Of a stretch of 48,226 nucleotides of DNA, positions 31,093 through 38,651 are shown piece after piece. The DNA is from a virus. The stretch lies in the IMG/VR virus record IMGVR_UViG_3300031884_000038, positions 1 through 48,226 of that record, one strand, 5' to 3'. The notes beneath the pieces were generated by a model. It was not told the DNA's origin, did not search any database, and saw nothing but the letters and a program-made list of their open reading frames with translations. Every line of letters starts with the position of its first letter. The first letter of the stretch is position 1. The position numbers were made by a program, and so were the translations under genes.

Positions 31093-31718
31093 ACGTGAAG
31101 CTGCTTACGCTATACGACGCGGGCTACGCTCAGGTGGGCGATCAGTGTGCCAAGTCGCTGCGGACGCACGCGGCGGCCATGGGTGTTGGCTTGGACGTAT
31201 ACACGGAGTTATTGGACCCAGGGGTGCATCCGTCCTGGAACAAAATAGCCGCCCTCCAAACGACGCTGTCGGATTTACAGGATGGGGACTGGGCGGTGTG
31301 GATTGACGCCGACTGCCTGCTGCTTCGTCCGTTTGCGCTGGTGGACGACTTGGGCGACAAACTTCAGTTTGACCTGCTGGGAGCCTCCGACTGGAACGGC
31401 CTGTGCGCCTGCGTGCTGGCGGTTAAGAAGTGTGCCTGGACCGACTGGTTTTTACCTACGCTTAGCCGGTGCGGAGACGTCAAGGACGACGACCGCTACG
31501 GGGCGGCTTTAGGGCCTAAGTGGGAGCAGAACACCATTAAGGGGCTGCTCAACGAGTTTCCTGCGGTGGCCCGCCGGATTTCCTTTTTGGACTCGAACTG
31601 GATAGCAGACATGCCGTGGTACGATCCAGAGCGGCTAAAGCCGCTGCACCACTTCGGAGCCTTAACCCAGAATCAGCGTTTAAGCATGATGCGAGAATAC
31701 CCTTATGGCGTGGCCTGA
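31089..31718 (+). CDS. GT34/GT8-like glycosyltransferase
   Basis: 209 residues. VKLLTLYDAGYAQVGDQCAK at the start and WAVWIDADCLLL (about 68-79), containing the metal-binding D-A-D, are typical of GT-A galactosyl/mannosyltransferases of the GMA12/GT34 type. A second conserved region is QNTIKGLLNEFP followed by LDSNWIADMPWY. ATGA overlap with the methyltransferase. Confidence 0.72.
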   Translation: MNVKLLTLYDAGYAQVGDQCAKSLRTHAAAMGVGLDVYTELLDPGVHPSWNKIAALQTTLSDLQDGDWAVWIDADCLLLRPFALVDDLGDKLQFDLLGASDWNGLCACVLAVKKCAWTDWFLPTLSRCGDVKDDDRYGAALGPKWEQNTIKGLLNEFPAVARRISFLDSNWIADMPWYDPERLKPLHHFGALTQNQRLSMMREYPYGVA

Positions 31719-34431
31719 ACAACCCTCGGTAAACGGACTCATGGTCATCGGACCGGATGACCTGAAGGAAAACGCAATGAACGCGGCCTTCTGCTTTATC
31801 CGGCAAACCTGGCCGCTCAAAAGCTTGATCGTCATCAACGGCAGCGGACGCGCCATAAGCCTGCCGCCGGAGGTAAAGGTGGTGGAGTCCGGCGGCAGCA
31901 TCCAGGAGCTTAAGAACGCCGCCCTGGAGCTGGCCCAGGCCGAGTGGTGCTTCCCCTGGCTGCCAAACTACTGGTACGACCCCGACTACATCGACTTTCA
32001 CATGCGGGCAGTCACCAACAGTCTCCACCTGGTCAGCAGCGCTTCCGGCGTCGAGCAGCCGGACGACAATGCCGCCTGCTTCGCCTTTTTCCGCTCTGCG
32101 CTGGGTCTGATCCGCTACAACGCTGAGGGAAATGAGCGTACCTTCGCGGAACAGTTTGTGCCTTCGATTACGCTGATTCAGACGAAGCGTTTAAGCTACC
32201 GGATAGGACTTATTACTCACCCGTTCAAGGTCGGGCCTTTCCCGCCAGAGATAAAGTACAGCATCCGCTGCTACCTGGTTTTAGGCCGGTACGGTGACTT
32301 GCTGAACGTGCTGCCGATCTTCAAGCATTTGTTCGACGCTACCGGCGAAAAGCCCAACGTGGTGATCAGCCAGGACTTTGCGGATGCGGCGGCCTGGGTC
32401 AGCTACTGGAATCCGGTCATTTATCCCGGTAAGTTCGACTTGACGCAACCGGCGCTGGAATGGGCGTCGACACGGTATACCGAAGTGGTGGTCATGCAGC
32501 CCTGTACCCGTGATTTCACGATGGACTACAGGTGCCGGAGCTACTGTGAAGAACCCTGGGCCGCGCTGGGCCTGCTGCCTTTGCGCGGAAAGCTGCCGCT
32601 GGTGCTGGATGGCCGTGACCTGGCGGGCGAACTGGAGCTGGCCAAGCTTCACCTGCGCAACCGCACGCCCACGATCCTGGTGGCCCTGCAAGGCAAGTCC
32701 AGCCCGTTTCCGCACGCCGTCCGGCTGCGGGAATGGATCGCCACCAAGTACGGATCGGCGGTAGTCTGGCTGGATGACGTCAAAGCGTCCACGCTGACTG
32801 ATTTCCTGACCCTGATGGACGCGGCTGACCTGTTGATAACCGTGGACACCGCCTTCCTCCACCTGGCGCAGGCAGTTAAGATTCCAGTGATTGCCTACTT
32901 GAACACCCTGGCAGGCTCCTGGAGCGCCACCGTGCCCTGCTGTAACCTGGCCAAGACTTTTCGCTACACGGACGCCTTGGACACGGACGCCTTGGACACT
33001 GCCGTTAATCGCGTGATGTTCCGCCTGTTCTGGCACGTGCATCCGGAAGTGGTAAACGAGCAGGCGTCCAATACCTGGCCGCCCTGGCAGCTGTCAGGCA
33101 GCAACACACTGGCGGACATCGCCAAACTGACGTCAGCAGAACCGATTGATGTTATTGTCTACACGCCCGGTGACACGTATTTCGTGCCGGATGTTGAGCG
33201 CATTCTGCGGGCCAAGCTGTGCGAAGCAGACTGTTTCTATGGCCTGCGCCGACAAGTGGCCATGCCGGGAACGCATACCTCGGCGGATTTGGAGCGCAAT
33301 TCTGTGCCCAGCCCGGAGGTGGAGTTTTACGCTTTCACCTACGGCTGGTGGCAGCGGCACCGCAGCCTGCTGGAAACGGCGGACGTGGACATTCGCCAGC
33401 TCATGGAGGCGGAGGACTGCGCCAGCGCCGACCTGTTGGCGTACCGGCTGTTCCGCCAGGAAACCGTTGCAAGGTCCAGCTTGCGCCGGACCAGCCACAA
33501 GCGCAAATCCCGCGAAGTAGTGGACCACATCCGGAATTACTATCGCCGGATGAAAGCGGCACCGAAAGAGCCGCTCATTGACTTGACCAATTACGCGCTG
33601 TCCAATTACCAGAGCGGCATCGGCGACATGTTGGTCATGTCCTCCCTGCCCCGGGTCTCTACGGAGCAGGGCGGCTATACGCATATCTTTCACGCCGATG
33701 CCAAGTTTGAGACGTTGATCAAGCACAACCCCTGGTACAAGCCGTACGACGGCAGGCCGCCGGTGTCTTCCGACTTTTTGCAAAAGACCTTCGACCTGGG
33801 CAACGGCCATTTGATGCAGCGCCTGCAACGGGCATGGGGCTATCGGGCCGACTTGCTGCCCCGGGCCACGGTGGTCTGTCCCCAGGACAAGGTGCCGGGC
33901 CGCTGCGTGCTGCATTTTGAACCCGGGGCGCACGCCCAGTGGCAGCGGCGGCGCGTGCATGGCCGGGCGCGCGAAGTGTACCCGTCGACTTTCAAGGTGA
34001 TCCAGGAGTTTGTGGACGCCCACCGCGCCGACATGTCCTTTGTGGAGATAGGCCAGACCTGCCACAACCTGAACGGGGTGGAGGACCGCACCGGTCGCAG
34101 CCTGGATGAATCCATTGCCTTGATGTCCGGCAGTGAATGGTTTTTAGGCATTGTCAGCGGGCCAATGCACCTGGCTTCCGCGCTGGGGCTTAAGTGCGTG
34201 GTGGTGCTTAACTTCCCCAGCGCCAGGGAAATCATGCTGCCCACGCTGGTGGATATAAACCAGGTGGAGAGTGAATGGCTGTACCCGCAGGCGTGCCACT
34301 TGCACCAGGACTCCGAAGGACCGCTGGTGAAACTTTTCAGCCTGCGCAACCTGGAACTGGCTTTTGCCGGTGGACTGTACCCGTACTGGTCCAACGAGTA
34401 TCTGTCTTTGATCGACGAGCCGCTATGGTGA
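31705..34431 (+). CDS. Large glycosyltransferase-like protein with two GT9-like units
   Basis: 908 residues. The first 110 residues are paralogous to those of the 28214 gene (MAWPEQPSVNGLMVIGPDDL, FCFIRQTWPLKSLIVIN) and again lack a DxD (LPNYWY). About 190-430 is GT9-like (LGRYGDLLNVLPIFKHLF; VDTAFLHLAQAVKIPVIAYL). About 465-600 is unassigned. About 620-880 is a second GT9-like unit (SGIGDMLVMSSLP; FEPGAHAQWQRRR; IVSGPMHLASALGLKCVVVL). Probably a processive or bifunctional enzyme. It starts inside the preceding gene and ends inside the next start. Confidence 0.65.
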   Translation: MAWPEQPSVNGLMVIGPDDLKENAMNAAFCFIRQTWPLKSLIVINGSGRAISLPPEVKVVESGGSIQELKNAALELAQAEWCFPWLPNYWYDPDYIDFHMRAVTNSLHLVSSASGVEQPDDNAACFAFFRSALGLIRYNAEGNERTFAEQFVPSITLIQTKRLSYRIGLITHPFKVGPFPPEIKYSIRCYLVLGRYGDLLNVLPIFKHLFDATGEKPNVVISQDFADAAAWVSYWNPVIYPGKFDLTQPALEWASTRYTEVVVMQPCTRDFTMDYRCRSYCEEPWAALGLLPLRGKLPLVLDGRDLAGELELAKLHLRNRTPTILVALQGKSSPFPHAVRLREWIATKYGSAVVWLDDVKASTLTDFLTLMDAADLLITVDTAFLHLAQAVKIPVIAYLNTLAGSWSATVPCCNLAKTFRYTDALDTDALDTAVNRVMFRLFWHVHPEVVNEQASNTWPPWQLSGSNTLADIAKLTSAEPIDVIVYTPGDTYFVPDVERILRAKLCEADCFYGLRRQVAMPGTHTSADLERNSVPSPEVEFYAFTYGWWQRHRSLLETADVDIRQLMEAEDCASADLLAYRLFRQETVARSSLRRTSHKRKSREVVDHIRNYYRRMKAAPKEPLIDLTNYALSNYQSGIGDMLVMSSLPRVSTEQGGYTHIFHADAKFETLIKHNPWYKPYDGRPPVSSDFLQKTFDLGNGHLMQRLQRAWGYRADLLPRATVVCPQDKVPGRCVLHFEPGAHAQWQRRRVHGRAREVYPSTFKVIQEFVDAHRADMSFVEIGQTCHNLNGVEDRTGRSLDESIALMSGSEWFLGIVSGPMHLASALGLKCVVVLNFPSAREIMLPTLVDINQVESEWLYPQACHLHQDSEGPLVKLFSLRNLELAFAGGLYPYWSNEYLSLIDEPLW
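32968..32997 (+). repeat. 15-bp tandem duplication
   Basis: Two perfect copies of ACGGACGCCTTGGAC in frame, adding TDALD to the GT9-like region of the 908-residue protein; a recent slippage product. Confidence 0.85.
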
Positions 34432-35255
34432 TCAACGCATCCATCCTGCTTAATGAGCTGGAGCTGCTCAAGCTGCGGCTGCACGAGATGTACCGCGTGG
34501 TTGACCGCTTCTACGTGCTGGAGAGCCGGGTCACCTTCGCGGGCAGGCCCAAGCGGCTCAGCTACCAGGAGCACGCCGACGAGTTCGAGCAGTGGCGCGA
34601 TAAAATTGTATACATAGAGGTGCCGCCCTGCCCCAACCTGCCGGAAGATGCCCAGGCCGCCTCCTGGGCGCGCCAAAACTACCAGCGCGATTACTTGAAG
34701 GAAGTGCTGCCAAGGCTAAAGGAATTCGACGTGTTTAGCATCTGTGACGCTGACGAAATCATCAGCGCGCAGACGATTCTAAACTACCGGCCTCGGGACG
34801 GCGCAGTCGGCCTGGAGCTGGCGTTCTTTCACTTCTACCTGAATTACGGGTGCGTCAACAAAGTCTGGAAGGCTCCTTATCTAGTACCCGGGTCGCTGTA
34901 CAACCAGTATCCGGTGCATCGGCTGCGTCCGTTTGAACACTTCAGCTACAAGAGCGACCCCTATCCGCTGGCCAAGCGTTTGGAGCGCGCGGGCTGGCAC
35001 TTTTCCTACTTGTTGGGTCCGGAAGGTCCTGGCCGGGTTCAGTACAAACTCAAAAATTACTCGCACTGCTTCGGGCGGCACACGCTGCCGATCCTGTACG
35101 CCCTCCAAGGCGACGTGCCGGTGGACATGCGGCGGCTGGGCAGGCAGGTGGACCCTAAAGGTGGCTTCATCTTCGACCGGATGCCGGACGCGCCGCTGCC
35201 GCGCTGGGTGACGGATAACCGGGCCGTGTACGAAAGCAAGGGGTACCTGCTGTGA
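34425..35255 (+). CDS. GT17-like glycosyltransferase
   Basis: 276 residues from ATG 34425 (in-frame upstream codons overlap the preceding gene). NELELLKLRLHEMYRVVDRF, then VLESRVTFAGRPKRLSY, FSICDADEII (DAD) and GWHFSYLLG with a later NYSHCFG match the layout of GT17 (beta-1,4-N-acetylglucosaminyltransferase) proteins. Start overlaps the previous stop (CTATGGTGA); stop overlaps the next start (GTGA). Confidence 0.82.
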   Translation: MVINASILLNELELLKLRLHEMYRVVDRFYVLESRVTFAGRPKRLSYQEHADEFEQWRDKIVYIEVPPCPNLPEDAQAASWARQNYQRDYLKEVLPRLKEFDVFSICDADEIISAQTILNYRPRDGAVGLELAFFHFYLNYGCVNKVWKAPYLVPGSLYNQYPVHRLRPFEHFSYKSDPYPLAKRLERAGWHFSYLLGPEGPGRVQYKLKNYSHCFGRHTLPILYALQGDVPVDMRRLGRQVDPKGGFIFDRMPDAPLPRWVTDNRAVYESKGYLL

Positions 35256-36001
35256 CCTTGATCCTGACATTGCACGACCGGGTTGAGCTGGTGCCGTACG
35301 TGCTGCGGTACTACACGCGGATGGGCGTAACGCGAATTGTCTACGCGCTGTGCAACGGCATCCGTCATCCGGTGTACGCTCAGGTTGCCGCCCTCAGCGG
35401 CGCGCTGGACTGGCACGTGCGACCGACCGTGCTGTGCTCCGAGTCAGACTACGCTTACAGCGAAACGGATGGCCTCAACGAAATCAGGCGCGAATTTGTC
35501 GAGCCGGAAGAATGGTACGTGCTGGCGGATGCGGATGAATTTCATTATTACGACGGGAAAAGCCTGGCGGAGGCTGCGGCCATGGCGGAGAGGGCGGGCT
35601 TTCGCTGCGTTCAAGGCGAGTTTAGGGACCGGTTTGCCGCTGACGGCGCGCTGCCGGTCATCCAGCCGGAGCGGACGTTAGACGAGCAGTTTCCGACCAT
35701 GACCCAGTTTACCCGCTGGATGGGAGCCTGCTACCTTAAGGTTAGTCTATGCCAGGGCGGCCTGCCCATCCGCAGCGGTCACCATGAGTGCGACGAGGTG
35801 AGCTTTCCGTTTGGGTATACCCATCATTTTAAGTGGGTCAGCGGCATAAAGGAAATCTTGAAGAGCAGGCACGAGCGCCAGCTGGCCGCGCACATCAACT
35901 GGGCCTGGGAGCAGGCTAAAGCCTTGAGCCTGCTGGAAACACCGGATTACCTGAGCGACCCAAAGTGCAAAAGTGAACCGGCAAGTCAAATAGGAGTATG
36001 A
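35252..36001 (+). CDS. GT2/GT92-like glycosyltransferase (copy 1)
   Basis: 249 residues from GTG. LRYYTRMGVTRIVYALCNGI and EEWYVLADADEFHYYDGKSL (DADEF, about 89-93) are typical of the GT2_4/GT92 group. Later SGHHECDEVSFPFGYTHHFK is shared with the next gene, showing a tandem duplication. Overlaps both neighbours by four bases. Confidence 0.75.
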   Translation: MTLILTLHDRVELVPYVLRYYTRMGVTRIVYALCNGIRHPVYAQVAALSGALDWHVRPTVLCSESDYAYSETDGLNEIRREFVEPEEWYVLADADEFHYYDGKSLAEAAAMAERAGFRCVQGEFRDRFAADGALPVIQPERTLDEQFPTMTQFTRWMGACYLKVSLCQGGLPIRSGHHECDEVSFPFGYTHHFKWVSGIKEILKSRHERQLAAHINWAWEQAKALSLLETPDYLSDPKCKSEPASQIGV

Positions 36002-36738
36002 CGCTGATAATACCCGTATACGACCGCACCTACCTGCTCCCGTTCCTGCTGAAGTACTACCAGCAGCGCGGAGTGACGCGGTTCGTGTACGCCGCGTGGC
36101 GAGGGATTAAGTGCCCCGTCTACGCTGAGCTGGCGAAACACAGCCAGGGACTCGACTGGCACGTGCGGCCAAACCAGTTTTGCGCGTACAACCTGTACAA
36201 CTCAACCGACGAAACAGTGGCGCTCAACCGGGCGCGCCGGGAGTTCGTGGCGGCTGACGTATGGTTTCTGGTGGCCGACCTGGACGAACTGCACGACTAC
36301 GGCGGCAAATCCTTTCCGGACATGGCCGCCCAGGCCCAGCAGGAAGGCTATAAGGTCGTGCGCAGCCGGTTTGTGGACCGGTTTGCGCCGGAAGGGGCGC
36401 TGCCGCCGGTGAAGCTGGACGTCAGTCTGGATGCGCAATTCCCGTGGGCGACTTCCATGACCAAATGGTCCGGCGCAAATGTCCACAAGATTGGACTGCA
36501 CCGAGGGGACGTGACGATCCGGTCGGGACACCACAACAGCATGGAAATACCGCTTAATTTTGGAGATACGCACCATTTCAAGTGGTACGACGGAGTTCGG
36601 CCTTCGCTGCTGGCCCGGGTTCGGTCCAACATCTACTGCGCCTGGGAGCGCGAACGGTCGCTGGCCATACTCGACAGCCCAAACTTTTTTCAGAATCCGA
36701 AGCTGGAAGTCAGACCAGCTGCCGTTCTTGGGGTTTAA
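35998..36738 (+). CDS. GT2/GT92-like glycosyltransferase (copy 2)
   Basis: 246 residues, paralogous to copy 1 over its length: LKYYQQRGVTRFVYAAWRGI, VWFLVADLDELHDYGGKSFP, SGHHNSMEIPLNFGDTHHFK. The metal motif is D-L-D-E-L instead of D-A-D-E-F, so acceptor or donor may differ. Last gene of the operon; its TAA overlaps the stop of the convergent gene at 36735. Confidence 0.75.
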   Translation: MTLIIPVYDRTYLLPFLLKYYQQRGVTRFVYAAWRGIKCPVYAELAKHSQGLDWHVRPNQFCAYNLYNSTDETVALNRARREFVAADVWFLVADLDELHDYGGKSFPDMAAQAQQEGYKVVRSRFVDRFAPEGALPPVKLDVSLDAQFPWATSMTKWSGANVHKIGLHRGDVTIRSGHHNSMEIPLNFGDTHHFKWYDGVRPSLLARVRSNIYCAWERERSLAILDSPNFFQNPKLEVRPAAVLGV

Positions 36739-36923
36739 CTGGCCATCGGCACGATGGGCGGCATCGGCTTGGGCGCGTCCACCGGCTGCTGGCTGCGCTG
36801 GGCGGCGCGGCGGGCCATGTCCAGACCGAAGTCAGCCTGGGCGGAGCGGTCGATCACCGGCAGCCCGTCCGGCCTGGGCGCGGTGAACTGCTGAGCCGTC
36901 GCTATAGATTTATTCAAGTCCAT
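36735..36923 (-). CDS. Small hypothetical protein
   Basis: 62 residues, Ala/Pro/Gln-rich, probably with one helix (FGLDMARRAAQRSQQ). It has a start-proximal element (36927) and meets the glycan operon in a 4-nt stop overlap. Function unknown. Confidence 0.5.
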   Translation of the reverse strand: MDLNKSIATAQQFTAPRPDGLPVIDRSAQADFGLDMARRAAQRSQQPVDAPKPMPPIVPMAS

Positions 36924-36926
36924 GGC

Positions 36927-36934
36927 CTAAATAC
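36927..36934 (-). promoter_or_regulatory. Start-proximal element
   Basis: GTATTTAG on the minus strand, 3 nt before the ATG at 36923. Confidence 0.4.
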
Positions 36935-36953
36935 AACAGAGTAGGATCAGATT

Positions 36954-38033
36954 ATGATCGGACCATTGTTAAAACGAGAGATCGAAAGCATGTTTACGGT
37001 GGTGGCGGACAAGTCCTCCGCCGAGGAACTGGTGTTCCTTTGTCCGGAATGCGGCGACCATTCCGGCCACCGGTCGGTGAACCTGCGCACCGGCTTCACC
37101 TTTTGCTTCCGGTGCAACAAGGGCGCGCACAACAAGGGCAATTTCATGGCCTGGTCCAAGGCCCTGGGCTACCAGTTCCTGAACTCCGACAACGGCTACA
37201 GCAACGTGCCGCTGGAGGAGCTGCTGAACAATCCGCCAGCGGTCAGGACCAAGATGCCGGTGCTCAAGCCGGTGGACCTGCCGGTGGGCTTCACCCGGCT
37301 GGAGGATGACCCCGACAGCGCCTACACGGAGCTGATCCGCCGCATGGCCAAGCGAAAAAATCTGGACCTGAAAGCGTTCATCGAGGCGGGCGCGGGCTTC
37401 ACGGAGCAGGGCCTGTGGGAGCCGTACTGCATTTTTCCCGTCTACGATTCCAAGATGCCCGTCTACTATCAGGGCCGCACGTACGTGGACGTGCCGGGCG
37501 AGCCGACCAAGCGTTTCCCCAACCGCAAGGACGTGACCTACGGTGCGTCCTACTGGGTGTACAACATCGACGAGGTGCGGACGGTCAAGCCCAATGTCAT
37601 CATCATGGTGGAATCCATCCTGAACGTCCTGTCGCTGAAGCGCAAGCTGCGCGCGCTCCACCTGGAGCACAAGTACGTGCCGGTGTGCGTGTTCAAGCAC
37701 TTTGTCAGCCAGGTGCAAGTGCAGAAGCTGCTGCTCTGCGGCGCGGAGGAGTTCTGCCTGCTGTTCGACCACGACGCCATCGCCCTGACCTGGAAGTCGG
37801 TGGCCGCGTTTAGCAACCTGACCCGGGTGACGATTGCGGAAATGCCGCAGCTGGAGGGCAACAAGAAGGCCGATGCCAACGATGATGTAGACGCCGCCTG
37901 GGACGCCATCCGCAACCGCAAGCGCTACAGCGCGGCGGCGGTGACGGGCAATCTGGTCACCGTGGACCCGCTCCGGGCCATGAAGCAAGCCTGTGACATA
38001 ACCAAGCTCCGAATCGGTTCTATACCGGTATGA
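36954..38033 (+). CDS. DNA primase
   Basis: 359 residues. An N-terminal zinc-binding domain of CHC2 type has CPEC (about 30-33) and CFRC (about 51-54). A TOPRIM-like domain follows, with IIMVESILNVLSL (about 216-228, catalytic Glu) and CLLFDHDAIAL (about 265-275, D-x-D). This is the DnaG/T7-gp4 primase arrangement without a fused helicase. It makes primers for lagging-strand synthesis. The stop overlaps the next start (ATGA). Confidence 0.82.
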   Translation: MIGPLLKREIESMFTVVADKSSAEELVFLCPECGDHSGHRSVNLRTGFTFCFRCNKGAHNKGNFMAWSKALGYQFLNSDNGYSNVPLEELLNNPPAVRTKMPVLKPVDLPVGFTRLEDDPDSAYTELIRRMAKRKNLDLKAFIEAGAGFTEQGLWEPYCIFPVYDSKMPVYYQGRTYVDVPGEPTKRFPNRKDVTYGASYWVYNIDEVRTVKPNVIIMVESILNVLSLKRKLRALHLEHKYVPVCVFKHFVSQVQVQKLLLCGAEEFCLLFDHDAIALTWKSVAAFSNLTRVTIAEMPQLEGNKKADANDDVDAAWDAIRNRKRYSAAAVTGNLVTVDPLRAMKQACDITKLRIGSIPV

Positions 38034-38644
38034 ATGTAAAAATGTTTGGTTTTCGCTGCCTGGTGGAACACTACCGGCCCAAGTCCTCCTCGTCGCAGAT
38101 CATCCTGCCTGACGCCGCCCAGCAGGCGGATACGCACCGGATGGGCAAAGTGGTCTCCGTGGGCACCGATCCCAAAAAGACGTCGGTCGTCAAGCCCGGC
38201 GACATCGTGATGTTCCAGATCAACTCGGTCATGGAGAACACGCAGAAGTACGTGCTGGACGGCAGGCACTACATGAATCTGCACCAGGGCGACATCATCG
38301 GTCGGCTGACCGGCGACGAGGTCACGCTGCCAAATTTCGAGATGGTGGGCGACTACGTCCTGCTCAAGCACTTTTTCCGCGAGTCCGGCTCACCAATCAT
38401 CCTGCCGGAACATGTCATGCGCCAGTCCACGCCGGAGTTCATCTACTTCAAGGTGCTCAAGAAAGGGTCGACCGTGACCAAGCCGGTGGAGGAGGGCGAC
38501 GAAGTGGTGGCCAACCTCGGCAAGCTGACTCCGATTTTCTTCGTGGAGCGGCTGAAGGACGGCACTTCCAACAATCAGGAGTTCTGCTACACGCACCAGG
38601 ACTGGCTGGACGGCAAGGTCATAAAAGACAGCGCCGAACCGTAG
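38030..38644 (+). CDS. GroES-like co-chaperonin with two GroES units
   Basis: 204 residues in two related halves. Half 1 (about 5-95): FRCLVEHYRPK, mobile loop SSSSQIILPD, MGKVVSVGTDP, VKPGDIVMF and GDIIGRL. Half 2 (about 103-198): VGDYVLLKHFF, SGSPIILPEHV, FKVLKKGSTV, VEEGDEVVANLG. Both halves keep the hydrophobic I-I-L of the mobile loop that docks on GroEL (IVL in GroES, III in T4 gp31). It probably adapts host GroEL to fold a large phage protein such as the capsid protein. Confidence 0.78.
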   Translation: MNVKMFGFRCLVEHYRPKSSSSQIILPDAAQQADTHRMGKVVSVGTDPKKTSVVKPGDIVMFQINSVMENTQKYVLDGRHYMNLHQGDIIGRLTGDEVTLPNFEMVGDYVLLKHFFRESGSPIILPEHVMRQSTPEFIYFKVLKKGSTVTKPVEEGDEVVANLGKLTPIFFVERLKDGTSNNQEFCYTHQDWLDGKVIKDSAEP

Positions 38645-38647
38645 TTA
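38642..38647 (+). promoter_or_regulatory. Start-proximal TAGTTA element
   Basis: Uses the TAG stop at 38642-38644; 4 nt (GGGC) before the GTG at 38652. Confidence 0.5.
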
Positions 38648-38651
38648 GGGC

